Shown here piece by piece: positions 33,131-44,555 of a stretch of 64,000 nucleotides of DNA. The DNA is taken from the NCBI GenBank assembly GCA_009823505.1, contig VZQC01000265.1, positions 3,124,034-3,188,033 of the forward strand. The letters are read 5' to 3'. A program made the position numbers and the translations under genes. The notes beneath the pieces are model-generated. The model was given only the letters and a program-made list of their open reading frames with translations, made no database searches and was not told the DNA's origin. This DNA is from Rhizomys pruinosus (taxonomy: Eukaryota > Chordata > Mammalia > Rodentia > Spalacidae). Positions within the stretch are counted from its first letter, which is position 1. The number at the start of each line of letters is the position of its first letter.

Positions 33131-34412
33131 AAAGAGGCTTCCCACACGTGACCGTGATGATGATAATGAGAAAGAGGCTTCCCACACATGACCATGATGA
33201 TGATGATGAGAAAGAGGCTTCCCACACGTGACCATGATGATGATGAGAAAGAGGCTTCCCACACATGACCATGATGATGATGATGAGAAAGAGGCTTCCC
33301 ACACCTGACCATGATGATGATAATGAGAAAGAGGCTTTCCACACGTGACCATGATGATGATGATGAGAAAGAGGCTTCCCACACGTGACCATGATGATGA
33401 TGATGAGAAAGAGGCTTCCCACACCTGACCATGATGATGATGAGAAAGAGGCTTCCCACATGTGACCATGATGATGATGGATGAGAAAGAGGCTTCCCAC
33501 ACGTGACCATGATGATGATGATGAGAAAGAGGCTTCCCACACGTGACCATGATGATGATAATGAGAAAGAGGCTTCCCACACGTAACCATGATGATTATG
33601 ATGAGAAAGAGGCTTCCCACACGTGACCATGATGATGATGATGAGAAAGAGGCTTCCCACACGTGACCATGATGATGATGATGAGAAAGAGGCTTCCCAC
33701 ACGTGACCATGATGATGATGATGAGAAAGAGGCTTCCCACACGTGACCATGATGATGATGATGAGAAAGAGGCTTCCCACACGTGACCATGATGATGATG
33801 ATGAGAAAGAGGCTTCCCACACGTGACCATGATGATGATGATGAGAAAGAGGCTTCCCACACGTGACCATGATGATGATGATGAGAAAGAGGCTTCCCAC
33901 ACGTGACCATGATGATGATGATGAGAAAGAGGCTTCCCACACGTGACCATGATGATGATGATGAGAAAGAGGCTTCCCACACGTGACCATGATGATGATG
34001 ATGAGAAAGAGGCTTCCCACACGTGACCATGATGATGATGATGAGAAAGAGGCTTCCCACACGTGACCATGATGATGATGATGAGAAAGAGGCTTCCCAC
34101 ACGTGACCATGATGATGATGATGAGAAAGAGGCCTCCCACACGTGACCATGATGATGATGATGAGAAAGAGGCTTTCCACACGTGACCATGATGATGATG
34201 ATCATGAGAAAGAGGCTTCCCATACGTGACCATGATGATGATGATGAGAAAGAGGCTTCCCACACATGACCATGATGATGATGATGAGAAAGAGGCCTCC
34301 CACACGTGACCATGATGATGATGATGAGAAAGAGGCTTCCCACACATGACCATGATGATGATGATGATGAGAAAGAGGCTTCCCACACGTGACCATGATG
34401 ACGATAATGATG
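33131..34412. repeat. 40-bp minisatellite, 32 copies, E-box in most units
   Basis: The unit starts aaagaggcttcccacacgtg, continues 'accat' and ends with a GAT/GAN run of three to five triplets. Starts run from 33131 to 34372; from 33486 to 34166 they are exactly 40 bp apart. The core (about 33600-34125) is essentially identical from unit to unit, while both edges carry substitutions and gain or loss of single GAT triplets (37, 41 and 43-bp units). About 23 of 32 units contain CACGTG, mostly as CACGTGACC; the others have CACATG, CACCTG, CATGTG or ACGTAA. Because 40 is not a multiple of three, each minus frame reads through all phases of the unit, none of which has a stop. That explains the 508-codon minus frame (32991-34517) and its overlapping companions rich in His, Ser and Ile runs. 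Confidence 0.98.
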
Positions 34413-37270
34413 ACAGTGACCCTGGTGGTTTCTGTCAATGGCAGATACCCAGAGGTTCTGACTCTTCCCATGGGCCTTCCAGGGGTCCCGGGAGCTAGCC
34501 CCGCCAAGCCTGCCCAACTTCTGAGCTTCTTCTTCCAGCAGTGTCTTTCCAGGGCTGTCCTTTAAGCTGCTATATCCAGGCTACCTCCATTGTTACTGCT
34601 GAGAAAGCATGTCCAGCTGGCAAGGCCCTGCTGATATCAGTAGTAAGTCCTTCCCTCCTGCTGGGTTCCCAGCACCGGCCTGAGAACCAAGCCTGCTGGA
34701 CCACTGGGGTGGGGGGCACACACTTCACAGGTGTTCTTCACTCTGGTCTGCTCCTCTCCGGGACCCTTTTCATCCTATGTCCCCAGGGTCTGATGATATG
34801 ATGTACCCATCAGGTGTTCCTTGAAGCTGTTCTCAGTAGATCAGAAGTGACCGGAAGTAGGAGAGGGTAAAATCTTCCTCCCTTCCTGTAGAGTATATGG
34901 AGTTCACAAGAACCCATGTAGATTCTTAAGCATGCTCCCTCTCCCTCTCACTTTCCCAGGAAAGTCTTTGCAGGCATTTACAGCAGCTTGCAGGTTTGTG
35001 TCTCACAGCCAGCGTGGGCTCTGGAAAGGCACGCCTGACTAGCCCAGCCCCTGCTCCAGGAGTTACCGTGCTCTGTATTGTCAGTGTAACCTTCAGCAGT
35101 GCAGAGATGGAACGTCCTAGGCTCTTTCTACACCTGGGGGGTCAGAAGCTGCTGGCTTCACGGGCTGTCCAAGTACTTTGTATGTACAGTGAGATCAGAG
35201 GGGTGCTGATCTGTGTTCCTTCCCCCTGAAAAGTGGTGCCAGCCATTGTACCAGAGCCTAGGTGAGACAGAGGCAAAAGAGTCCCATTTTGCCATCTATC
35301 ATAGAATCTATAAATTAGGCAGTCTCTAAAAATATCTCCCCGAGTTACCATGAAATGACATGATCTTGACATTTGGGGAACTGAGTGTTTCCCAAATTCT
35401 TGTTGGAAAAAGAGGACTCTGCAGAGCTTCGGTTAAAGGAAATGGGTTACACGCTCCCAGTTCTCTCTTCCTCTCTTTAAATACCGATGTGAAAAGAAAA
35501 TGATGACAGTGTTGCTCATAACAACTGCTGGGTAATTCTGCGTGTCAAGCACTGAGGCAGTTCCCTCCCTGAAAGCATTTGCTTGTGGGGTGGGTACACC
35601 TGCCTCTAGTGATTGAGCCCGAAGGACCAGTCTTTTGTTGAGGGTGAGCTTCTTGTGTGGCCTTAGCAGCCCAGGGTCTTCCCTTTCATGTTAAGATTTT
35701 CAAGAAGCTCAGGGGTTATCTTGTTGCAGACTCTTGGTCATTTAAATTCTCTCTCTCAGAAAAACCTTTACCTTAACTTCATGTTCATCGTTTATTTTAA
35801 CTTGTAGCATTTTCAGATTAGTAATGATTTCAAACATTTTCAAGTGTTTTAAGTGTTGTCCTCATTGTAAAAGTTTGCTGAGGAAATTTGTTTTATTTAC
35901 AGCATTTCTGAAATTGACCTTGTATGTGAATAAAGGCCACCTAGAATCACAGCCAGGGATAATTATTCCATGTGATCTAGTTCATTATGGACATCAGGGC
36001 AGCCTGATCTTGCAATCTTGCATCTCCAGCTGTCTCAATGATGTTCCAGAAGTGTACGTACTTCCCCTTTTCAGTATGCCCTGGCCTCTTCAAAGGTAGA
36101 ACATGGGGCTAGTCTGTAGAAAGTTGTAGAATGATTTAGATGAGGTGTTCATTATTCACCTAGTATTTCCCGAGCATCTTCTACCTCTAAAGCACTGGGC
36201 TGTGAAGTAGAGAACGAAGCAGCATCCCATCCTCAAAAAGTGCACTGTCCAGCAAGATGTACAGAGGGACACAACGCTGCCTTGGGAGCTGGGACACTTG
36301 TAGAAGTGCTGAGGGGGAGCTGTTTCTTTTGGCAGGAAATCTAGGAACTTGGATGAACAAAGTAGCATTCATGCCAAATCTGGGCACGAAGTTGGAATTG
36401 ACATCTTGGGCCAAGGTCAGAGAACTATTAAGGAACTATATTTGCATGTCCTTGGGTCCCCTGGATCTAGCTCAGTGGCAGACACAGAACCAGGGCTCAG
36501 TGCATGTGTGGAGACTAAGTGGACAAGACAGATTAGAGGGAAGGAGGGAAATTTTTCTGAAGGCAACTTGGGCTCAACTTTGAAAATAATAAAGCTATGA
36601 ATCACTATAGCCTTAGAGACAGCATCACATGGTAATGATTTGCCTGTGTCTCTACCCCTGAGTACCCACAAATTCTTAGAGAAAAAGACTCTAGGGTTTA
36701 ATTTACAGCTGCAGAACACATCACAATTGAGCAGCTTCAAATGCCCATTGCCGATTCTTCAGGTTGAAAGTCCCAGGACAATTCTTCACCAGGGTCTCAG
36801 GAGGCAGAAATGGAGGGTTTTGCAGGGCTGTGCGGGACCCTCTTCTTAGCCACTGGTTGCTGGCAGAAGCAGTTCCTAGAGGTTGTAGGACTGAGGCCCT
36901 GCTCTCATGTTGGCTAGCAACTAGGGGACGCTTTTAGCCACTGGGCACTAAGGGGCATTTGCTGTGACTTATTCCATCTCTATGTTTGGCAACATGCTCC
37001 TACCTTCCTTTGATTTTTATAATCTATTTTGAGAATTTACCAGATTAGGCAGGGCCCATCCAGGATAGGATAATGTCCTTGTGATTAACTTAAGATCAAC
37101 AGACCTGAATTATGTCTGCAAACTCCTTTCTACCATGCAAAGCACATGGCTATGGGAGAGCTATGCTCTCATACCCACAGATATGGTCACTCAGCGGGGA
37201 GCATTCATTGTACAGGGCATACAAGCTACATGGGCATCCTATGACACTGTCTTACCAGCCTGTCTATACC
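34413..37270. other. Non-coding sequence, AT-rich in part, with ancient repeat traces
   Basis: 35740-35950 is AT-rich and free of recognisable repeats. 36140-36270 and 36460-36600 resemble parts of an old mammalian-wide repeat ('cccgagcatcttctacctct', 'ctcagtggcagacacagaac'). No gene recognised. Confidence 0.4.
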
Positions 37271-37287
37271 AGGGGCCATATTAATTT

Positions 37288-37520
37288 TTTTTTTATTTTT
37301 GTATGTGTATGAATGTACTGTCTGCATGCAAGTCTGTGCACCCGTGTCGTGCAATGCCATGGAGGTCAGAAGAGGGTGTCGGATTCCCCTGGAACTGGAG
37401 TTCTCCTGGAATTGGAGTTTTAGACGGTTCTCAGCTGCCATGTGGGTGCTGGGGATCAAATCTGGGTCCTCTGTAAGAGCGGTCAGTGCTCTTAACCACT
37501 AGGCCATCTCTCCAGCCCCC
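37288..37520 (-). mobile_element. B2/B3-like SINE, antisense, with perfect target-site duplication
   Basis: Reads T-rich tail, 'gtgcacccgtgtcgtgcaat', 'ggtcagaagagggtgtcgga', 'ttcccctggaactggagttc', 'ggggatcaaatctgggtcct', 'ggccatctctccagccccc'. GGCCATATTAATTT occurs at 37274-37287 and 37521-37534, a perfect 14-bp duplication. It shares the insertion 'tcctggaattggagttt' with the copies at 41330 and 53220. Confidence 0.97.
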
Positions 37521-37534
37521 GGCCATATTAATTT

Positions 37535-38298
37535 ATCCCTGTGTAAAATCAAAGAAAAGAAAAGAAGAGTTGTCACCTAGCATCTATTTTGTAGTCCATT
37601 TCTATGTGGCTAAATTGCTCATTATGTCTGTGGGTGGGTGGATGGGTGAACGAGTCCATTGTTACTAATTTAATGCATGTGACCCTCATTTCTTCAGCTG
37701 CCCACCCGATGATGTTCCGTAGCCATAATGCAGCCTGTGTGCACTGTGCCTTCTCCGATCTTGGGACAGATGCTGGAACTGATGACCTCGTTTTCCTGGC
37801 AGAAGGCTTGGCCACAAAACTGGGATCACAGTGTTCCAGGGCAGGAGAATAGCCCTGGATAGGGCCAGAGAGGAGAGAAATGGGGACAGGGTAGTCCAGG
37901 AACTAGCAATGTCCGGCCATGCCAGTTCTGGATTGGAATCAAAGCCTGACTGAAGTTTTGCCCAGTTCTTAGGTACAACAAATGCTGCACACATTGATTT
38001 GTTCTGAGTCCAGTTTAACCTGCTAAATCCCATTTAATCTTGTTCTAAGCTTCTACTTTTCAGAGTGGAGAGATAATACAATGGACTTGATTTAGGAAGC
38101 TGGGAGCAAACGTACCCAGCCTCAGAGCACACAGGCTGGATCATCTCACTAAAACACAGGTCAAAAGATGGCATGACCTCCACAGGCTGTCAGTAACGAT
38201 GGGGGGTCAGTCACAGGAATTTTTCACTTAACGATTTTACATGATTTTTTCCACAAAAGGGAAAATGGAAGATTTATTTCATTATACTACTACAGTAA

Positions 38299-38332
<34 letters not shown>

Positions 38333-40155
38333 TATCTATGTGTTTCGTGCATACCCTAACTATACTGTCATAGTTGATCTTTACTGTCAATGTGCCTAGA
38401 TTTAGAATCACCTAGAAAATACACCTCCAGGTATGTCTGTGAAGACATTTTCCACAGAGGGTCAATGAGGAGAGAAGAACCACTTTGAAGGTGGGTGGCA
38501 TCACGTGGGCAGGAGAAAGGCCAAGAGAACCAAGCTCCGACTAGCCCCTGCTTTCTGGTTGCAGTGCAGTGGGATAAGCACCTGTGTTCCTGCTTCCTGT
38601 TATTGCCTCAAACACAGCGCCTAGTAAAGCACCCCCCCACTTGCTCAAGTTGCCTTTATGAGATATTTTTTCTGAGCAGTGAGAAAACCAATGCATGCAC
38701 ACAATAATTATTATTTTGAGACAAGGTGTGAGGTTCGCCTCAAACTGGATATGCAGCCAGGGTGGATTCAAACTCTTTATTTTCCTGCCTCAGCCTCCTG
38801 AGTACTGGGGCTGACAAACATACATAACCAGGTAATTAAATTTAGTGTTAAGAATCAGCAAGAAAAATTACATCCCACTTCCTTTTCCATCATAAGTGAA
38901 TATCTCATTCAACTTTCTCCCTATTATGTTAATCCTACTGCACCATCCCCACCCAGAACACTGTCTGTCCTGAGGGATCAGTGTCCAGGCAGAATTTGGG
39001 GTTGAGCATTTAGAAACAGTGCCCTTCCTTCCACTGGAAGTTATAAAATCCTTCTCCGAGTCATGTGAGATGGAAGTATGTCCTTGTTCCCAGTCTCCCA
39101 GTGATGAAGCTTTTGCATAATTAACTACCCACACTTGGTTTGTTTTCTGCAGCTGAGAATCGGCTCATGTTGCCTTTCCTAACCTACAGGCTATTGAAAA
39201 CAAAGTTTTCTGACGTCCCATTGGGAAATGAGGTTTTCTGAACTCATTCTATTTCACAGTAGGGCCTTCTCCCTCCTCCCAGCTGCCCTGTGACACAGTT
39301 AGGGAAGCCTGTCCTCAGTCTGGTCAGGATGCTGTGTCCCTGGGCATGGTGGAGGTGCTCCAGCACCAAATCTGCAGTGTCCCTGGATGAAGAAACGCTG
39401 ATGGGATAAGGAAGGGATGGAGCCCTGCCATCGCCTATGCCCTGAACCATAGACCTGCTTTATCATGCCAGACTCCACCATAAGCTACAAATTCCTGGAG
39501 GCAGGGCTCCAACCTTACCTTTGCAACCCACACTGGTGCCCCCAGCCAAGCCCTTGACACTGAGCAGGTGCTGTGCTAGATTTCTGGTGTGGAATGGAGG
39601 GATCACCAGCCAACCACACTTCAAGGTCACTGACTGGATGCTGGGTAAAAGTGATCCCCTCCACTGTCCTACTCTGAAACCACATTCTCAAAGGAGTCTT
39701 CTGGAAGCAAGCTATGTTCCTTATGCCACTGGGCTTCTGGGTTCCTGAAACAGAATAAAAGGACTTGGAGTGGAGCTGGTCACTTCACGGAGCTGGACAC
39801 TCTCCTCTGGGTATTAGAACCGGTGGCTCATGGGAGTTCTACCACCTTCTCACAGCTCTTCATTGGTGTTCTAGTGGAAAGCAGTATCTCCCTTGTGGCC
39901 ACTTTTCGGAAGTCTTGCCTGGGCAACTCTGAAACATTTTTGAAGAATGGACAACTACCTGAGGAAACTCTCCAGTAGTGTTCTTGTTCTCTTAAGAAAC
40001 CCACACTTACCTCAAAGCCTTTAAAGCTTGGTCCTCTTGGATACCTGTGTTCCAACCCTCTTATCTGTGGTCATGGCGGGTCATGTAGGTGTCTATCTTC
40101 CCTTCATTTGGAGAACCAGGTCATGTGTTTATTGTAAAGGTCAATGTGAAGGTTA
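37535..40155. other. Non-coding sequence with a GT microsatellite and a B1-like remnant
   Basis: GT run at 38302-38331. 38712-38830 ('ttttgagacaaggtgtgagg', 'ctgcctcagcctcctgagta') is a diverged antisense B1/B4-like remnant. The remaining sequence holds only short frames. Confidence 0.5.
38712..38830 (-). mobile_element. Degenerate B1-like SINE, antisense
   Basis: 'gagacaaggtgtgag', 'gggtggattcaaactcttta' and 'tgcctcagcctcctgagtac' with 'tggggctgac' are in B1 antisense order but strongly diverged. Confidence 0.6.
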
Positions 40156-40915
40156 AGATTGTAAGGATTGGGCATGCTTGTGTCGCTCCTGATTCTAAAG
40201 GAACTGCTTTCAGTTTTCCTCCTTTAGAATAATATTGCTACAGATTTACTGTATATAACTTTTATTATGCTGAAGTTTATTCATTTTATTCCTAGTTTCT
40301 TTCTGGTATTATCATGAAGGGATTTTCAAGTTTGGCAAGGGTCTTTTGAATGGGATGTATATAATTTCTGGCTTTAATTCTATTATGTGCTGCATTACAT
40401 TTATTGACTTGGATATGTTGAACCTTCTTTACATCTCTGGAATGAAACCAACTTGGTCATGGGACATAACTTTCTTAGTGTTTTCTTGAATTCACTTTGC
40501 AAGTATTTTGATATTTTTTCTATGTTAATAAAGAAAATTGTTGAGAGAGCTCATTCATTTTTTGTAATTCTGGGTTTGTAGAATGAATCTGATGACATTC
40601 TTTCTCTACTTTTAAAAGTTTGGTAGATTTCAACAGTGCATCTGGTCCTGAGATTTTCTTTATTGGAAGAATAATACTGTTTCAATCTCATTGCTTGTTA
40701 AAAGATTTTTTTAGCTTATTTATCTTCTCTTGGATTAATTTTAGTCATATACATCAACAATTTAACAATTTATTCTAGACTTTCTAAGTTTTTGTAATAG
40801 AAGTTTTCAAAGTATTCCCTAATTGCTCTCTGAATATATTCGGAGTCTGTTATCTCTTCCTTTCACGGGAAATCTTATTAGTTTGGAACTTCTGTCTCTT
40901 TTAGTAATAGTTTTT

Positions 40916-41128
40916 GAAATTTTTATGTGTAGAAGTATATTGCCTGCATGTGTGTAAGTAAGTGTACTTGTGTTGTACAATGCCTGTGGAGGTCAGAAGA
41001 GGGCATCTGATACTCTGGAACTGGAGTTACATACAGATAAGGTTGTTAGCTACCATGTGGGTGCTGGGAATCGAACCTAGGTCCTCTCAAGAGCAGCACT
41101 CTTAAGCACAAGCCATCTCTACAGCACC
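40916..41128 (-). mobile_element. B2/B3-like SINE, antisense
   Basis: 'attgcctgcatgtgtgtaag', 'ggaggtcagaagagggcatc', 'gtgctgggaatcgaacctag' and 'aagccatctctacagcacc'. More diverged than its neighbours at 41330 and 41564. Confidence 0.92.
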
Positions 41129-41139
41129 AGAAAATAACT

Positions 41140-41270
41140 TTTTTTTTGGTATTTTTGAAACAGGGTTTCCCTGTAGCCCCAGCTGGCCTAGAACTCACTT
41201 TGTCGACCAGACTGGCCTTGCGTCTTAAGTGCAGGGATTAAAGGCATGTGCCACCATGCCTGGCAGAAAT
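41140..41270 (-). mobile_element. B1 SINE, antisense
   Basis: 'ttttttggtatttttgaaac', 'agggtttccctgtagcccca', 'agctggcctagaactcactt' and 'gggattaaaggcatgtgcca'. Slightly shortened in the middle. Confidence 0.93.
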
Positions 41271-41329
41271 TAGCTTTTTAAAACCAACTCTTTTTAAAAT
41301 TAATTAACTAATTTATTATTTTTAATTAA

Positions 41330-41563
41330 TTAATTAATTAATCTATTTATGTGTATGAGTGTAGTGTCTGCATGTAGGTTGGTGCACCCATGTCGTGCAA
41401 TGCAGCAGAGGTCAGAAGAGGGTGTCAGATTCCCCTGGAGCTGGAGTTCTCCTGGAATTGGAGTTACAGACAGTTCTCAGCCACCATGTGGGTGCTGGGG
41501 ATCGAACCTGGGTCCTCTGCAATAGCGGTTGGTGCTCTTAACCGCTAGGCCATCTCTCCAGCC
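41330..41563 (-). mobile_element. B2/B3-like SINE, antisense
   Basis: Preceded by a TTAA/TAAT simple repeat (41290-41343), which is its tail region. Contains 'gcacccatgtcgtgcaatgc', 'ggtcagaagagggtgtcaga', 'ctggagttctcctggaattg' and 'aggccatctctccagcccc'. Confidence 0.94.
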
Positions 41564-41781
41564 CCTATTTATTATTTTTTATGTGTATGAGTGTAGTGTC
41601 TGCATGTAGGTTGGTGCACCCGTGTCATGCAATGCCTCGGAGGTCAGAAGAGGGTGTCGGATTCCCCTGGAACTGGAGTTAAAGACAGTTCTTAGCTGCC
41701 ATGTAGGTGCTGGGAATCGAACCCGGGTCCTCTGCAAGAGCAGTTGGCGCTCTTAACCACTGAGCCAACTCTCCAGCTCCC
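41564..41781 (-). mobile_element. B2/B3-like SINE, antisense, abutting the previous copy
   Basis: Begins 'tatttattattttttatgtg' directly after the head of the preceding SINE and ends 'tgagccaactctccagctcc'. It lacks the 'tcctggaattggagtt' insertion, so it belongs to a different subgroup from its neighbour. Tail-to-head contact suggests insertion at the head of the other copy or in a shared A-rich site. Confidence 0.94.
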
Positions 41782-42244
41782 AAACCAACTCTTTAGTTGA
41801 GTCTATGCATTATTATTTTCGTTTCCCTTTCATTACTTTTTCCCTATTTTTTATTACGTCCTAACATCTACTGCTTTTGGGTCTGTCTTGTTCTTTTCAC
41901 CCAGAGTACTTGATTAGGTTATTTATTTGAAATATCTCTAATTTTTTTAAATGCAAGCACTCATTGCAATGAACTTTCCCTGGACCTGCCGTAGCTGTCT
42001 ACCGCATGTCCTGATAAGTCCTGCTTTCATTTTCATTTGATTCTAGCCAGCTTTTCAGTTTCCTACCTCCTTTATTCAATGACCCACTGCTCATTCAAGA
42101 TGTATTGTTCAATGTTCAAATATTTGGACAGTTTCTGTCGTCCAATGCTTGTTGTACATGAAGTTCCCACAGTTTATGTCTAATGTTTGCTGAATAGTCC
42201 TTCCTTTGTCTTATTCTCTGAAATTTCTCATGGTAGAGCTGTGG

Positions 42245-43585
42245 CGACACCCCAAAGAGAAGTAGAACCACTTGATGGAACATATCAAGAGATTCACCAC
42301 AGGGACAAGGGCTCTGTGACATGGTCTCGTCAGGAACTCTGGAGTGTTTCCGAGTGGCTGTGAGAAGAGGTGGGCTGGAGCTGTCTGTGAGGATTGAAGC
42401 CCCCAGCTGAAGTCCTCCCTATCTGCCAGAGAAACTATAGCTCTGCTGTTGTCATTCAATCAGTTGAATCAAACACACCCAAGTTTCCAGAATAATCTCC
42501 CCAAATCAGCTGCTAAGAGAATTTAACCACCTCTGTAATTACCTGCCCAGGAAATACTTAACATTGGTTGAGTCCCTAAGGACTGGACTCATTTGACTTG
42601 GCATTTCAGAAGACCATCCCGCACCTTGGATAGGAGTGTAAGGAAAAGGGAGCCAGGACACCAGGGGAGCTTCCTCAGATGACAGGACCCCAACTCCCAC
42701 AGGAGTAACACTGACCTTCAGAATATATCTTACCTTGGTTGATATCCGCAGATTGTCCAGCTTCAAGGAGTGGGTTGGCTCAGAGCAACCACTGGCCCAG
42801 CTGGGCCATGAGGGCTGCCAGGAAGACACAGGGAAGCCCAGGGTCATGACTGTCTTTGACATAGGTCCTCATTTAGACATCTTTGGGTGTATTGGAAAAA
42901 AATTATGTATTTCATCTTACAGTGTAGTTTTAGGTTTAAAGAAAAATGATTTTCATGTACCCTTCCCCCACCCACACACAATTTCCCTTCGTTAACATTT
43001 TGCATTAGGGTGGCATGTTGGTTATAAGTCATGAGCCAGTAATGATACATTATCATCCACTGAAGATGATCCAGTCTGTGTTGTATAGTGAATTCTATGA
43101 GATCAGACAAATGCATAATGTCCTGTATCTACCACTACAGTTGCATGTGAAATCATTTCACCGCCTTAAAAATTCTCCACATTCTACCCACTAGAAATGA
43201 TTTGAAACTGCATGCAAGACCTTCAAATGAGCCAAGGAGAGCATTGGTAAACAGCCTATTAGGTCACTCTGGACTCTGCTGGGAGACATATGAAAGGTTA
43301 TGCCCCATAATAACAGTCCTCCGTGCTTTTCTGAATTAGAATGTGCTGCAGGATTTCATTTAGCTCTCGTTTGGATTTTATAAGAGAATGAGAGGACATA
43401 CTTGCTTAAAAATATTCACTGGAAATATGCAAGCTATTCACCATGAGACTCAATAGAAAATGACCTGGCTGTGAAGGCCCAGTCTTAAGCTGGGTCTATT
43501 CACATTAAGGCAGGGAAAAAGTTAGTTTTCAACAGGGCATAGGGGGAAATGGCAGCAAAATGAATGGGCCATCTCATCTGAACTT
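42245..43585. other. Non-coding sequence, AT-rich in part
   Basis: 43195-43520 is a repeat-free, moderately AT-rich block and a possible conserved non-coding element, judged only by its complexity. No gene recognised. Confidence 0.35.
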
Positions 43586-43589
43586 TCAC

Positions 43590-43918
43590 AGTGGCGTGAC
43601 CCAACACCTGAGAGAGGCAACTTATGGGAGGAAGACGTTTTAGTCCATAGTTTCAGAGAATATCAGTCCATCATGACAGGAGGGCACACCAGAGGGAGGT
43701 GGTGACCCGGCTTGCTACAGTAGATAGGCAACAGAGAGCTCTGGCTTAAAGCAGGCCACGGCTAAAACTCTCAAGGCTGGGCCCCTGACTAGGACCTATT
43801 CCCTCTAGGAAGGCCATTCCTCCTAAAGGTTCCATATTTCCCAAACACCACCACCAGCTAGAAATCAAGTGTTCAAGCATGTGAGCCTGTGGGGACAGTT
43901 TACAACCAGACCATTCTC
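43590..43918 (-). mobile_element. ORR1/MT-type MaLR LTR, antisense
   Basis: 'gtccatagtttcagagaata', 'agtccatcatgacaggaggg', 'caaacaccaccaccagctag' and 'gttcaagcatgtgagcctgt' with 'ggggaca' follow the antisense order of ORR1/MT LTRs. The 3' end of the element is decayed. Confidence 0.75.
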
Positions 43919-43919
43919 A

Positions 43920-44555
43920 GATGAGTCATTCATACGTGGCCCTCATCTTCCCCACAGTAACGTTCAGACTCTCTAGGTAAGGCACAGTTCCAGACAAGAT
44001 GATCTCCAGGTAGACTGTCTGTAGTCTGTGCCTCTGACTGTTTCATACCCCATGGGTACAGGATCACCTTCAGCCACAGGCCCAGAGAGAAAAGAGACAC
44101 AGGGTTTGTTCTGGGTACAGTGGCTATGGGCAGGCTAGGCTTCTGCCTCAGAAGCACGCCACAACAATGGTTTTAGAGTTTGGGTTCCCTGGCTGCTCCT
44201 GGCCAGCCACTGGCTCTCCCAGCCCCAGGGCAATGAACAAGTGTAGGTTCCAGGCATCTTGTTTTCTTCTCAGCATGAACAAGAGGGCAGTCTTTATACC
44301 TTCCCTTGCAGATGTATCCGTTGTAGTTACTACTGTTCCCGTCTATCCAATTCTTAGCAATGCCAGGATTCGTATTTCTGGGGGCGAAAAGATACAGATG
44401 TTCCAGTGGCAGGGTCCACGTTCTCCTGCTGATGAGACTGAGCCTTCTTTGCATGCTGACTTTGTATCCTGCTGGTCACGGGATCTGCACAGCAATCCGG
44501 GTTCATGTGTTCCCATTTGGTTGGGACTGCAGCTCTGGCTCCCTGCACCACCCCC
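43920..44555. other. Non-coding sequence flanking the 38-bp minisatellite
   Basis: Overlapping frames on both strands (longest 144 codons, 44167-44601) with no recognisable family. The sequence becomes C-rich toward the array. Confidence 0.45.

Larger units (their letters stand above)
40160..42240 (-). pseudogene. Decayed L1 ORF2 (reverse transcriptase region), antisense, split by SINEs
   Basis: Plus-strand blocks 'ggcatgcttgtgtcgctcct', 'tattatgctgaagtttattc', 'tatcatgaagggattttcaa', 'gctgcattacatttattgac', 'ggaatgaaaccaacttggtc', 'agatttcaacagtgcatctg' and, beyond the SINEs, 'tttagttgagtctatgcatt', 'aatgaactttccctggacct', 'cactgctcattcaagatgta' follow the antisense of L1 ORF2 in order. In life this gene encodes an endonuclease and reverse transcriptase; here stops and indels break every frame and no long frame survives. 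Four SINEs lie inside it (40916-41781), so it is older than they are. Confidence 0.9.

Noticed and set aside
33131..34412. CRISPR-like regular array
   Set aside because: The apparent spacers are GAT runs of the unit itself; it is a tandem repeat.
32991..34517. 508-codon minus-strand open frame rich in His, Ser and Ile runs
   Set aside because: It is produced by the 40-bp tandem array: the unit has no stop in any minus phase. Only short unrelated sequence lies outside the array and no domain or splice context is visible.
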